From: Chthoniobacterales bacterium
Lineage (GTDB): Bacteria > Verrucomicrobiota > Verrucomicrobiia > Chthoniobacterales > UBA10450
Reading direction: 5' to 3'
Length of the DNA stretch: 64,000 bases
Assembly: GCA_035274845.1 (NCBI GenBank)
Contig: DATENU010000020.1
Span: 298,832-362,831 of the forward strand
Below the pieces are notes generated by a model. It saw only the letters and a program-made list of their open reading frames with translations, did not search any database and was not told the origin of the DNA. Numbering within the stretch: position 1 is the stretch's first letter; every line of letters starts with the position of its first letter. This document shows positions 40,981 to 49,822 of this stretch, one piece after another. A program made the translations under genes and the position numbers.

Positions 40981-41433
40981 ATGAGCGCTGCCATGAAATA
41001 TACCGATCTGATTCAGCTCTATTTCGAGCGGACCACCGCGTTGCAGAATTATTGGACGCTCTATGTCGTCATCGTCGGCGGGATTCTCGCTTTTTCGTCT
41101 TTGCGGAAACAGCCGGCCGCCCTGACGACCTTGATCGTTTCGATCCTGTTCGGTCTCTTCGCCTACGAAAATCTTGACGCCATAAAAGCGACGGCGACGC
41201 AGCGGCACGCGACTCTCGCGGCGCTTAAACAATCCGATGCCGGTTCGACCGCCACCGAGATCAAACCGGTGCGCGACCTTCTGGAACCGACGCTGCAACC
41301 GGCCACCGTCAGTTCCACCCAAACCACCCACCTGATCAGCGACGTGTTGACGATCGCCGGCCTTTGGATCATGGAGTTGCGCCGGAGAAAAAACGTGGCG
41401 GTCGCGGCGATGACGGCGCAGCCTTTTCCGTAA
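40981..41433 (+). CDS. Small membrane protein upstream of corA
   Basis: A 150-residue protein. An N-terminal amphipathic helix (DLIQLYFERTTALQNYWTLY) leads into two membrane segments (about 28-41 and 46-64), a helical middle, and a third hydrophobic segment (about 118-131, LISDVLTIAGLWIM), ending with the positive RRRKNVAV. The FERTTALQNYW start is seen in small membrane proteins of unknown function. It ends three bases before corA on the same strand and is likely co-transcribed with it. Function unknown. Confidence 0.65.
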   Translation: MSAAMKYTDLIQLYFERTTALQNYWTLYVVIVGGILAFSSLRKQPAALTTLIVSILFGLFAYENLDAIKATATQRHATLAALKQSDAGSTATEIKPVRDLLEPTLQPATVSSTQTTHLISDVLTIAGLWIMELRRRKNVAVAAMTAQPFP

Positions 41434-41436
41434 CTC

Positions 41437-42525
41437 ATGCTCAGATTACGCAAATCAATTCCGGGCGAATCTCCCGGCACCCTGCGCCTGGAGAAAGAAG
41501 TGTTGCGGCGCAAGCCGGTCATTACGCTCATCGAATACGACCGCGTTGCCCTGGAAGAGCGCGTGATCGAGGACACCACCGAGCTCCTTTCGCATTTCGA
41601 CAACCAGCGCGTGACCTGGATCAACATCGACGGCCTGGGCGACATCGAGGTTCTGCGGGCGCTCGGTTCGAAGTTCAATTTGCATCCCCTGGCTCTCGAG
41701 GATGTGCTCGACACTTTTCAGCGGCCAAAGGTCGAACAATACGACAACTATCTTTTCCTCGTCGCCCACATGCTTTACCTCGATCGCGGGCAGATCATGT
41801 GCGGCGAGCAAGTCAGCATGTTCCTCGGCAAACATTTTCTCATTACCCTCCAGGAAGAAGCGGAGTTCGATGTCTTCGAGCCGGTCCGGGCCCGCATCCG
41901 CAACACCACCGGCACCATTCGCAAGATGGGCCCGGATTATCTCGCCTACGCGTTGCTCGATTCGATCGTGGACCACTATTACCCGGTGCTTGAAGACGTG
42001 GGGGCGAAGATCGAGGCGATCGAAGAAGGCCTGGTCGATTTACAACCCAACGCGAGCCCGGTTGCGGAATTGCACGGCCACAAACGGACCCTCGCGCGCC
42101 TCCGCCGTTACGTCTGGCCGGAGCGCGATCTGGTGAACATTCTCATGCACGATGAAACCGGCTTTGTCACCAAGGGGACGAAGGTCTATCTGCGCGATTG
42201 TTACGATCACACGGTCCAGCTGATGGATTTGGTGGAGAGTTATCGCGACGTGCTCTCGGGATTGATGGAATTGTATCTCTCCGCTGTCGGTATTCGGACG
42301 AACGAGATCATGCGGGTTTTGACGGTCGTCACCTCCATCTTTATTCCGCTCACTTTTATCGTGGGCGTTTATGGGATGAATTTCGCGCGCGAGGTGGACG
42401 GCAAGAAACTTCCCTGGAACATGCCGGAGCTGGTTTCCCCGTATGGATACGTCGGTTGTTGGGCCGTCATGCTCGCCTTGGCGATCTTCCAGATCATCTA
42501 TTTCAAGAAACGGCGCTGGTTGTAA
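41437..42525 (+). CDS. corA: Magnesium/cobalt transporter CorA
   Basis: A 362-residue CorA: a cytosolic funnel domain, then two C-terminal membrane helices with the signature YGMNF (GMN at 313-315) at the end of the first helix and the periplasmic loop with MPEL. The C-terminus FQIIYFKKRRWL is typical. The N-terminal funnel includes RVTWINIDGLGDIEVLRALGSKF and HPLALEDVLDTFQRPKVEQYDNYLFLV, hallmarks of the CorA family. It forms a pentameric Mg2+ channel. A pair of inverted palindromic elements follows directly (42543-42625). Confidence 0.96.
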   Translation: MLRLRKSIPGESPGTLRLEKEVLRRKPVITLIEYDRVALEERVIEDTTELLSHFDNQRVTWINIDGLGDIEVLRALGSKFNLHPLALEDVLDTFQRPKVEQYDNYLFLVAHMLYLDRGQIMCGEQVSMFLGKHFLITLQEEAEFDVFEPVRARIRNTTGTIRKMGPDYLAYALLDSIVDHYYPVLEDVGAKIEAIEEGLVDLQPNASPVAELHGHKRTLARLRRYVWPERDLVNILMHDETGFVTKGTKVYLRDCYDHTVQLMDLVESYRDVLSGLMELYLSAVGIRTNEIMRVLTVVTSIFIPLTFIVGVYGMNFAREVDGKKLPWNMPELVSPYGYVGCWAVMLALAIFQIIYFKKRRWL

Positions 42526-42542
42526 GGGTTGCTTCGATCACG

Positions 42543-42625
42543 TTGTAGCGACGCCGCTCTGTCGGCGTAACAAGCGTGCTCTGCTGCCAAAGCGTTCTTA
42601 CGGCGACAGAGCGCCGTCGCTACAA
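42543..42625. repeat. Inverted pair of GTAG-type palindromes
   Basis: TTGTAGCGACGCCGCTCTGTCGGCG at the left end and CGGCGACAGAGCGCCGTCGCTACAA at the right end are inverted copies of one element, joined by about 33 bases (AACAAGCGTGCTCTGC...). GTAG followed by a short hairpin is the plan of REP elements, and two in opposite orientation form a BIME-like unit. The same pair with a different central part is at 49723-49803, and a single copy at 40560. It lies just after corA and could also act as a weak terminator. Confidence 0.65.
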
Positions 42626-42663
42626 CGCGTTTTTCGGCTTAAGTACTGCTGCCTTTACCGCAC

Positions 42664-44766
42664 ATGCGACGCCTTTTGTTCCTCTCGTTAATTGCTGCTT
42701 CCGCGGTCAACGCCGAACGGATCAACCACGAGGGCCGGATCCTGGGGCCCGCGCCGGTAGTTACGGCGCCGACCCTGTTCAATACCGCGGCAGCGGACGC
42801 GATCGTTTCCGCGATGCAAATCATGCCGCGTGAGAACCCGTGGAACGAAGACATTTCCCGCCGGCCGGTGCACCCGAACTCCGAGGCAATCATTGCCCAG
42901 ATCACGAATGACCTCGCGTCCAACCGCCGGACGCTTCGCCCATTCTACGAGATGAATTATGTCCTCGTCCCGGACAATCAGCCGCGGCTGACAATCCCAT
43001 TTTTCAACTACCCGGACGAATCAGACCTCGACGGGGGCACCTTTCCGAATGGCAGCTATCCCATTCCGAGCAATCTCCCGATCGAGACCTGGCCGCGTGG
43101 GACTGGCAATCTCACCTTGCAGCAATGGCAACAGGATGTGAACAACACGGGCGGGGATCGCCACGCCATCATCGTGGCGCCGGGTGCGGGCTCGATTTGG
43201 GAGACGTGGCTGACGAAGTTGACTACCGGCGGTTGGGAGGCGTCGAACGGTGCGAAATTCAATCTCAATTCAAATACGTTGCGTCCCGCCGGATGGACTT
43301 CGGGTGACGCGGCGGGATTGCCGATGTTTCCGGCCGTGGTTCGCTACGATGAATGCCAGCGCGGCATGGTCGAGCACGCCTTGCGCATCGTCGTGGCCAA
43401 GACCCGCCGCGAATATATTTACCCCGCGACCCACTACGCTTCCTCGATTCCGGCCACTTCGACGAACTACCCGGCGATGGGCCAGCGCGTCCGGCTCAAA
43501 TCGAGTTTCGTTATTCCCGAGACCTGGACGATCGAGGAAAAAGCCGTTCTGCGGGCGCTCAAAAAATATGGAGCGCTGGTCGCGGACAACGGGAATTTCT
43601 TCTCGGTCTCTGTTTGTCCCGACGATCGGTTCAGCGCAACGGCGTTCGATCATCTTTCGACCATCGGCATCAGCAGCTTCGAGATTATCCAGACGACAGG
43701 CCCGACGGAAGGTCCACGGTCGCCTGGCGCGCCGAGTGTTTCGGCGGGCGCCGATCAATTTCTGGAAGCACCGGCCAACATCGCGCTGAGCGGGACCGTG
43801 ACCGATCCGTCCGGGCAGGCGACTCTTCTCTGGAAACTTTATTCCGGTCCGGCCGGCGTTGTCATCGGAAACCCAGGTCAAGCGTCGACGACAGCGACCA
43901 TGAACACGCCGGGCACTTACACGTTCCTGCTCAGCGCGGATGACGGCGTGCATGCCGTGGCCTACGACGCGGTCGTTGTCCGGGTGACTGGCCACGATGC
44001 GCTCGGGAACATGTCCACCCGGGTCCAAGTCGGCACTGGGAACAATGTGGCGATTTCCGGCTTAATCATTTCTGGAAACACCGCCAAGCAGGTCGTGGTG
44101 CGCGGACTCGGGCCGTCGCTCGCCGCCGCTGGAGTCCAGGGGGGCCTCAGCGATCCCGTGCTCGATCTTTACGATTCCGCCGGCAACCTGCTCGTGAACA
44201 ATAATAATTGGCGAGAGTCCCAGGAACAGGCCCTCCTCAACGCGAATCTCGCGCCCACGAATGATCTCGAGTCGGCGATCCTGTCCAATCTTGCGCCCGG
44301 CGCCTACACCGCCGTCCTGCGCGGCCTGGGCAACGCGACGGGAATTGGTCTCGTGGAAGTTTACGACCTGGAGGAAAGCGCCGCCTCCAAGCTCGGTAAT
44401 CTCAGCACGCGTGGCTTGGTGGGCGCCGGCCAAAACGTCATGATTGGCGGAGCCATCGTGACCGGACCGGATACCGCCCGGGTTCTGTTTCGGGCGCTTG
44501 GTCCATCGCTGGCGGGGGCGGGGATTCAGAACGCGATTTCCGATCCGCAGATGAATTTGTTCGATGCCAACGGCGCCGTGATTTTCTCGAACAACAACTG
44601 GAAGGATTCCCAACGGGCGGCGATCGCCGGCACCGGTCTCGCCCCTACGAATGATTTGGAATCGGCGATCCTCGCCGATCTGGCGCCGGGCAATTACACC
44701 GCAGTGGTCAGTGGCGTCGGCGGGACGAGCGGTATCGCGCTCGTAGAAGCCTATCATTTGCAATAG
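42664..44766 (+). CDS. Secreted protein with Ig/PKD-like domain and two NLSTR modules
   Basis: A 700-residue exported protein; signal peptide MRRLLFLSLIAASAVNAERI. Residues 25-355 form a domain of unknown function (NPWNEDISRRPVHPNSEAIIA, VRYDECQRGMVEHALRIVV). From about 360 a PKD/Ig-like domain begins (SVSAGADQFLEAPANIALSGTVTDPSG ... YTFLLSADDGVHAV). Two copies of the 125-residue module follow: NMSTRVQVGTGNNV...VRGLGPSLAAAG, then NLSTRGLVGAGQNV...FRALGPSLAGAG. Each carries an NNNW and a LAPTNDLESAIL block and ends VE(V/A)Y.L. The module pair matches that of the protein at 9766-11877, so the two share an export or surface mechanism. It is likely extracellular or on the outer membrane. Confidence 0.8.
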   Translation: MRRLLFLSLIAASAVNAERINHEGRILGPAPVVTAPTLFNTAAADAIVSAMQIMPRENPWNEDISRRPVHPNSEAIIAQITNDLASNRRTLRPFYEMNYVLVPDNQPRLTIPFFNYPDESDLDGGTFPNGSYPIPSNLPIETWPRGTGNLTLQQWQQDVNNTGGDRHAIIVAPGAGSIWETWLTKLTTGGWEASNGAKFNLNSNTLRPAGWTSGDAAGLPMFPAVVRYDECQRGMVEHALRIVVAKTRREYIYPATHYASSIPATSTNYPAMGQRVRLKSSFVIPETWTIEEKAVLRALKKYGALVADNGNFFSVSVCPDDRFSATAFDHLSTIGISSFEIIQTTGPTEGPRSPGAPSVSAGADQFLEAPANIALSGTVTDPSGQATLLWKLYSGPAGVVIGNPGQASTTATMNTPGTYTFLLSADDGVHAVAYDAVVVRVTGHDALGNMSTRVQVGTGNNVAISGLIISGNTAKQVVVRGLGPSLAAAGVQGGLSDPVLDLYDSAGNLLVNNNNWRESQEQALLNANLAPTNDLESAILSNLAPGAYTAVLRGLGNATGIGLVEVYDLEESAASKLGNLSTRGLVGAGQNVMIGGAIVTGPDTARVLFRALGPSLAGAGIQNAISDPQMNLFDANGAVIFSNNNWKDSQRAAIAGTGLAPTNDLESAILADLAPGNYTAVVSGVGGTSGIALVEAYHLQ

Positions 44767-44790
44767 CGGGAAATTTTCCGCCTTCAGCCT

Positions 44791-44852
44791 CAAGGAGCGG
44801 CGATTTGAAATCGCCGTCTTCGGTGTCGGCGGTTTCAAACCGCCGTTCCTTG
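44791..44852. repeat. Double CAAGGAG-type hairpin
   Basis: Two adjacent hairpins, CAAGGAGCGGCGATTTGAAATCGCCG and CGGCGGTTTCAAACCGCCGTTCCTTG, form an inverted pair of the dispersed element. Each arm contains a perfect palindrome (GGCGATTTGAAATCGCC; GGCGGTTTCAAACCGCC). This is the only place in the window where two hairpins of this type face each other closely. Confidence 0.6.
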
Positions 44853-44950
44853 AAGCTGATCGGCTGCCACCCTTCCCACTTGTCGAAACATCAGGCTGTT
44901 ATCGCATTTGCAATAGCGCTGGCGGTCACGCCGCGCGATGATGGCGGGCA

Positions 44951-45904
44951 ATGCAAAGCGTCAGAGGACTTCACCATGTCACGGCCATTTCCGGACCGGC
45001 CCAGGAGAATTTGGATTTTTATGCAGGCGTCCTGGGAATGCGATTGGTTAAGAAAAGTGTAAACCAGGACGATCCAAGTACCTATCATCTTTTTTACGCG
45101 GATGCCGAAGGTCATCCAGGCACCGATCTCACCTTCTTTCCCTGGGCTCGGATGGCGCCAAGCCGTGATGGTTACGGCCTGAGCAGCGAGGTTTCGCTGG
45201 CGGTCCCGCCCGGCAGTTTGGATTTCTGGGGCACCCGGTTGCAGAAATACGGAGCGAGCCTGGGCAATGCCGAGACCCGTTTCGAACGGCAAGCCCTTCC
45301 CCTCCGCGACCCCCACGGACTACAGATTGCGCTGGTGGAAAGCGAAGATTCCACGCGCCGCCCATTCACGCCGTGGGAAGGAAGCCCGATCGCGGTCGAA
45401 CATCAGATTCGCGGTTTGGAAAGTGCGCGGTTAGTGGAGCCCGACCTCGTTCGGACCACTTCGTTTCTCTCGAACGCGATGGATTTTACCCATGTCGGGA
45501 CCGAGGGCGGGTGGCATCGCTATGCGGTCGGCGACGGAAAATCGGGCAGTTATGTCGACATTCGCGAAATGCCCATGGCTGTTCGCGGCGCCTGGGGAAC
45601 CGGGAGTATCCATCACCTGGCCTGGCGGGTGGACGATGAAACGCATCAGCTCGAAGTGCGCGAGCGTGTGCGCAACGGCGGCTCGCGGCCAACGCCCGTC
45701 ATCGACCGGTTTTGGTTTAAGTCCGTCTATTTCCCGGAACCCGGCGGCGTCCTTTTCGAGCTCGCGACCGAAGGCCCGGGATTTGCCGTCGACGAAGACC
45801 CGGCGCACCTCGGCGAATCGCTCGTGCTTCCACCGTGGCTGGAACCGGAACGCGCCAGCATCGAAACGGTCCTGCCGTCGCTGACGATGCCGGCACAGCG
45901 ATAA
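44951..45904 (+). CDS. VOC-family ring-cleaving dioxygenase-like protein (MhqO/glyoxalase type)
   Basis: A 317-residue protein of two VOC half-domains. The first has VRGLHHVTAISGPAQENLDFYAGVLGMRLVKKSVNQDD and GTDLTFFPW, characteristic of the hydroquinone-dioxygenase (MhqA/MhqO) branch. The second has GSIHHLAWRVDDETHQ and FPEPGGVLFELATEGPGF, where the Glu is the metal ligand. The His residues of HH in both halves complete the iron or manganese site. The family cleaves substituted hydroquinones, or acts as glyoxalase-like proteins. A start at ATG 44951 is preferred; there is no signal peptide. It stands alone. Confidence 0.88.
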   Translation: MQSVRGLHHVTAISGPAQENLDFYAGVLGMRLVKKSVNQDDPSTYHLFYADAEGHPGTDLTFFPWARMAPSRDGYGLSSEVSLAVPPGSLDFWGTRLQKYGASLGNAETRFERQALPLRDPHGLQIALVESEDSTRRPFTPWEGSPIAVEHQIRGLESARLVEPDLVRTTSFLSNAMDFTHVGTEGGWHRYAVGDGKSGSYVDIREMPMAVRGAWGTGSIHHLAWRVDDETHQLEVRERVRNGGSRPTPVIDRFWFKSVYFPEPGGVLFELATEGPGFAVDEDPAHLGESLVLPPWLEPERASIETVLPSLTMPAQR

Positions 45905-45907
45905 GCC

Positions 45908-46711
45908 TTACTCAATCTTCAGAGTCGCGGCCCAGTCTCGAATCTTTTTTAGCGACGGTGTGAATGAGTCGTCGCGCTCCTTCGCCAAAAGAGCGCCGAG
46001 TTTTTCCGTCAACTTGTCCGCTTCTTCGTTGCTGTCATTGGCTGGTTTCGCGTGCTCTAACGCTGGATGGGTAATTCGAAAATCGGCGGAGACATAGTAT
46101 CGACCATCTTTGCTCAGACCCTGGAGCAAATAGACCAGGGTCTCATTGTCGGGCCATTCGCCGATGCCTTGGACAAACCTGGTGACATAGAAGAATCCGC
46201 TTCCCCAGGGGGCATCGACAAAACTGGGTTTGACTTCGACGAGATGTCCGGCATTACGCGACGGATAATCGGGAAAACGCGCTTCGTTTTGGCCTTTGTC
46301 TTCCCTGTGTTTGAGAACAGCTGATCGTGCCTTTAAAAGTGCGCGCAACTCCTTAACGGAGGATTGAATTGTCTCGTAGGGAGCAGTCTTCATCCCGGAT
46401 ATGTTGAAGACCCGTAGCACATTCCTGGCGGTCATCATGTATCGTGGCCCCTTCTCCAACGATGGATAGCTGCGAAGATCCTCCAGATAGACTGCAGTAT
46501 TGGGCGGAAAATCATCTGGGAAGGGGCTATTCATTTCCAGCGCCTTTGCTACAGGCGTGCCGGGGTTCGAGAACACATAGAATCGCTTCACGGGCAGGGG
46601 GAACGTATCGAAGGAAACGGCCGGCGATTTCTCTTCATCGCTGGCTGCAGCAAGGGCGCTGTTTAAAAGGAATAGAAGGGTTCCGAACTTGAAAAATCCG
46701 TGGGGATGCAT
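45908..46711 (-). CDS. Secreted protein of unknown function
   Basis: A 267-residue exported protein; signal peptide MHPHGFFKFGTLLFLLNSALAAA. The mature domain has no known motif. It contains FDTFPLPVKRFYVFSNPGTP and long stretches of mixed helix and strand, including VDAPWGSGFFYVTRFVQGIGEWPDNETLVYLLQGLSKDGRYYVSADFRITHPALE, which looks like a beta-rich core with two tryptophans. A basic and acidic tail follows (DSNEEADKLTEKLGALLAKERDD). It converges with the dioxygenase gene, ending four bases from it. Function unknown. Confidence 0.6.
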   Translation of the reverse strand: MHPHGFFKFGTLLFLLNSALAAASDEEKSPAVSFDTFPLPVKRFYVFSNPGTPVAKALEMNSPFPDDFPPNTAVYLEDLRSYPSLEKGPRYMMTARNVLRVFNISGMKTAPYETIQSSVKELRALLKARSAVLKHREDKGQNEARFPDYPSRNAGHLVEVKPSFVDAPWGSGFFYVTRFVQGIGEWPDNETLVYLLQGLSKDGRYYVSADFRITHPALEHAKPANDSNEEADKLTEKLGALLAKERDDSFTPSLKKIRDWAATLKIE

Positions 46712-46736
46712 GGTGACTGAGAGGAAGCTATGATCT

Positions 46737-48101
46737 TTACGCGATCGAGACAGTCTTCAGGTTGACGAACTCGCGGATTCCATCGACGCCGAGCTCGCGT
46801 CCAAAACCGGAACGCTTCGCGCCGCCGAAGGGCAGCCGGGGATCGGAGGCAACCATTTTGTTGATGAAAACCATTCCGGCTTCGAGTTCGTTTGCGAAGA
46901 TCTCTTTCTCCGCCGGATCGTTGGTCCACGCGCTGGCGCCGAGGCCAAACGAGCTGTCGTTCGCGATCCGGATCGCCTCGGTCGCGTCCTTCGCTCGAAA
47001 CACACTCGCGACCGGCCCGAAAATCTCTTCGCGATAGGCCGGGGAATCAGGTGGAACATCGGCGAGCACCGTGGGCTCGTAGAAGAAACCGGCGCGCTCG
47101 ACCCGTTTCCCGCCCGTCAGCAATTTGGCGCCGGCCGCGACCGATTTCTGCACCTGCTCGTCCACGCCGCGCAGGATGGCTTCGGTGGCGAGCGGCCCGA
47201 TTTCCGTTTCCGGATCGAGCGGATCGCCCACCTTGAGCGACCGCATTCGATTTACGAACTCGTCGAGAAACCGGTCGTAGATTTGTTCCGCCAGGATGAA
47301 ACGCTTCGCGGCGATGCACGATTGGCCGGCGTTCTGGATTCGCGCCGCGACTCCCGTTTTGATCGCGGCGTCGAGATCGGCGCTCGGCATCACAATCCAC
47401 GGATCGCTTCCGCCGAGCTCCAGCACGCTCTTCTTGATCTGGCGGGCCGCGGCGCTCGCCACGGCGCTGCCGGCGCGCTCACTCCCGGTCAGCGTCACAG
47501 CCATGACTCGCGAGTCGTCAATGATAGGCGCCACCTGTTCTGTTTCGATCAGAAGGTTCTGAAATACGCCCTCGCCGAAGCCCGCTTCGCCGAAGATTTC
47601 CTCAATGGCGAGCGCGCATTGCGGGACATTGGCCGCGTGCTTGAGCAGCGCCACGTTGCCCGCCATCACGGCCGGGGCCGCGAAGCGGAACACCTGCCAG
47701 AACGGAAAATTCCACGGCATGATCGCGAGGACCGGCCCGATTGGCTCGTAGCGGAGGTAGTTGCGCCCGGTTTCGGTCTCGATCTTCTGGTCGGTCAGAA
47801 ATCGTTCGGCGTGCTCCGCGTAATACCGGCAGCCGCGCACGCATTTTCCGATTTCGTCCTCGGCGGCGCCCAGGAGCTTGCCCATTTCCAGCGTCATGAT
47901 TCCGGCGAGACGCGCTTTCTCTTTCTCCAGCGAGTCAGCGGCGGCATTTAGCCAACCCGCCCGTTGGGCGAAGGAAGTCTTTCGGTGGGATTGAAACGCG
48001 CGGTCCGCCTTCGCCAATATTTCCTCGATCCGGCGCGAATCGATCGCGGTGAATTTCTTCAGCGTTTCACCGGTGGTCGGATTGACGGAGGCAATGGCCA
48101 T
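46737..48101 (-). CDS. NAD(P)-dependent aldehyde dehydrogenase (succinate-semialdehyde type)
   Basis: A 454-residue aldehyde dehydrogenase with the key motifs: [22 protein letters not shown] (NAD site), [19 protein letters not shown] with the general-base Glu, and [16 protein letters not shown] with the catalytic Cys. The C-terminus ends [24 protein letters not shown]. Its length and the start ([21 protein letters not shown]) suit the succinate-semialdehyde (GabD) branch, so it probably oxidises a semialdehyde to the acid in the cytosol. The gene has no close functional neighbour; an inverted repeat pair lies just upstream. Confidence 0.93.
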   Translation of the reverse strand: MAIASVNPTTGETLKKFTAIDSRRIEEILAKADRAFQSHRKTSFAQRAGWLNAAADSLEKEKARLAGIMTLEMGKLLGAAEDEIGKCVRGCRYYAEHAERFLTDQKIETETGRNYLRYEPIGPVLAIMPWNFPFWQVFRFAAPAVMAGNVALLKHAANVPQCALAIEEIFGEAGFGEGVFQNLLIETEQVAPIIDDSRVMAVTLTGSERAGSAVASAAARQIKKSVLELGGSDPWIVMPSADLDAAIKTGVAARIQNAGQSCIAAKRFILAEQIYDRFLDEFVNRMRSLKVGDPLDPETEIGPLATEAILRGVDEQVQKSVAAGAKLLTGGKRVERAGFFYEPTVLADVPPDSPAYREEIFGPVASVFRAKDATEAIRIANDSSFGLGASAWTNDPAEKEIFANELEAGMVFINKMVASDPRLPFGGAKRSGFGRELGVDGIREFVNLKTVSIA

Positions 48102-48138
48102 TATTTCGATTTATCCCGCGCCAATGCTCCATGCAAAT

Positions 48139-48217
48139 GGTAGGGACGGCGCGCTGCGCCTTCCGCCGGATTGGAGAGCGTCGCAAAAACTCTCGGACGC
48201 CGCGCGGCGTCCCTACC
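48139..48217. repeat. Inverted pair of GTAG-type palindromes, second sequence type
   Basis: GGTAGGGACGGCGCGCTGCGCC at the left and CGGACGCCGCGCGGCGTCCCTACC at the right form an inverted pair around about 30 bases. Single related copies are at 18628-18647 and 25141-25161. The left hairpin is GGCGCG, CTG, CGCC. It lies between the aldehyde dehydrogenase start and the end of the osmoprotectant transporter gene. Confidence 0.62.
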
Positions 48218-48223
48218 AGCGGC

Positions 48224-49822
48224 CTACAACCGCAGTCCTTTTGGAATCAAGAGCCGGTCGAGTAGATCAAAGCTCCATTGCACGAGAAGCGCGAGGACGG
48301 CAGCGGGAATCGCGCCCTGCAAGATCGTGACGTGGTCGTTCAAATTCAGGCCGCTCAGGATCGGTTCGCCCAAGCCACCGGCGCCGATGAGGGCGGCGAG
48401 AGTGGCTGTTCCGATGTTGATGACGGCGCTGGTCTTGATTCCACCGAGGATCGAACGCGAGGCGATGGGAAGGTAGATTTTCCACAAACGCGCCCGACGT
48501 TCCAGGCCGAGGGCGACGGCGGATTCGCGGATCGGCAAGGCGATATCCTGCAGGCCGGTTGCGGTGTTGCGGACAATGGGAAGCAATCCATAAAGGAAAA
48601 GCGCGGCAATCGCGGTGCGCGCGCTGATGCCAAGAAAGGGAACCGGCACCAGCAGGGCCAGCAGGGCGAGGGAGGGAATGGTTTGGACCGCGCTCGTTAG
48701 GCCGAGAATCACCTGGCCGGTGGCGCCGCCGCGGCTGGCGGCGATGCCAAGCGGAATTCCGACTGCAATCGAGAGGAGCAGGGAAAGCCCCGCCAGCTGC
48801 AGGTGCCGGGAGGTCCAGCGCCATAACTTGCGACCGAACGGTTCGCCGATCCGCGGGCCTTGGGACGAAGCGGTGTCGGTAAAATAGAGATCAGCCGCCT
48901 GCGCATAGTTTTTCGTCCGTTCCGCTTCGGCGTTGAGTTGGATCATGCGCTTCGCATCCAGCGTTCCCGCCAGCCCCTGCAAAACTGAAATGGCGTTGGC
49001 CGGGAGGGCGAGTCGATAAAGGAAAACGGCTTTGTATTGGGGGAAGAATCCGAGATCATCCTCGAGCACGACCAGATCGTACTCGCCGATTTTTGCGTCG
49101 GTCGAATAAGCGTCTTTAACGTCGATCGAACCGTTCCGCAGCGCATCGTAACCGAGGCCGTGATCGAGGCCCACGATATTTGTCCCGGCCAGCTGATAGC
49201 GAGCGGCCAGTGGTTGCCAGCCGTCCCGCCGATTAAGAAATTCGTGGGTCATCCCGAACTTAAATTCGGGATGGTTTCGCAAATCGCTGATCGTGCGAAT
49301 TTGTTTTTGCTCCGCGGCAGTGCGTGACATGACCAGGGCGTAGGTGTTGTTAAAGCCAAGCTCGCCGGTCATTCCGACACCGGATTTCGCCAGTAGTTCC
49401 TGCATCTCGGCCGCGGTGGTGGTCGCTGGCGTCTTGAGAATTTCCTCGCTGATTGTGCCCGTGTATTCCGGATAGAAGCCGATCTGGTTGCTCCGCAGGG
49501 CCTGCCAGAGAATGATGGTCCCTCCCATTCCCTGGCGATGCTCGGTCGGGACGCCGGCATTTTCCAAAGAGCGCTTGGCGATCTCGGCCAGGACATATGA
49601 TTCGGTGAATTTCTTCGAACCCGCGAGGATCGGCTCCGCCCAACAGGTTGAAGCTCCTAAAATGGAGAGCGCCGTTAGCAAACCAAGGAGGGGCGCTTTC
49701 CAAACCGCCCTCTTTTTTGCTGCTGTAGCGACGCCGCTCTGTCGGCGTAACGCGCGCAAGAGCGAAAAGCGCTGGAACCGGCGACAGAGCGCCGTCGCTA
49801 CAACTCTTATTCCCGTTCTCAT
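48224..49822 (-). CDS. Osmoprotectant ABC transporter: binding protein-permease fusion (OpuB type)
   Basis: A 532-residue fusion. Residues about 65-330 are a glycine-betaine/choline-type binding protein (GSKKFTESYVLAEIAKRSLENAGV, GTIILWQALRSNQIGFYPEYTGTI, SDLRNHPEFKFGMT). Residues about 345-525 are the permease with six helices and the coupling loop LGLERRARLWKIYLPIASRSILGGIKT. ATG 49822 overlaps the stop of the ATPase gene (ATGA). Codons just after the start are a palindromic repeat pair followed by a CAAGGAG-hairpin, so about 35 residues (VVATALCRRFQ...KKRAVWKAPLLG) precede the true signal segment (LLTALSILGASTCWA). It imports betaine-like compounds under osmotic stress. The SBP-permease fusion is a known variant. 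Confidence 0.88.
   Translation of the reverse strand: MRTGIRVVATALCRRFQRFSLLRALRRQSGVATAAKKRAVWKAPLLGLLTALSILGASTCWAEPILAGSKKFTESYVLAEIAKRSLENAGVPTEHRQGMGGTIILWQALRSNQIGFYPEYTGTISEEILKTPATTTAAEMQELLAKSGVGMTGELGFNNTYALVMSRTAAEQKQIRTISDLRNHPEFKFGMTHEFLNRRDGWQPLAARYQLAGTNIVGLDHGLGYDALRNGSIDVKDAYSTDAKIGEYDLVVLEDDLGFFPQYKAVFLYRLALPANAISVLQGLAGTLDAKRMIQLNAEAERTKNYAQAADLYFTDTASSQGPRIGEPFGRKLWRWTSRHLQLAGLSLLLSIAVGIPLGIAASRGGATGQVILGLTSAVQTIPSLALLALLVPVPFLGISARTAIAALFLYGLLPIVRNTATGLQDIALPIRESAVALGLERRARLWKIYLPIASRSILGGIKTSAVINIGTATLAALIGAGGLGEPILSGLNLNDHVTILQGAIPAAVLALLVQWSFDLLDRLLIPKGLRL
49684..49803. repeat. CAAGGAG-hairpin and GTAG-type pair inside the transporter N-terminus
   Basis: 49684-49713 is the dispersed hairpin CAAGGAGGGGCGCTTTCCAAACCGCCCTC. 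49723-49803 is an inverted pair of the same GTAG element as at 42543 (ends TGTAGCGACGCCGCTC and GAGCGCCGTCGCTACA). Both lie in frame just after the start codon of the binding protein-permease gene and are translated, so the insertions were tolerated as a coding extension. Confidence 0.65.
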
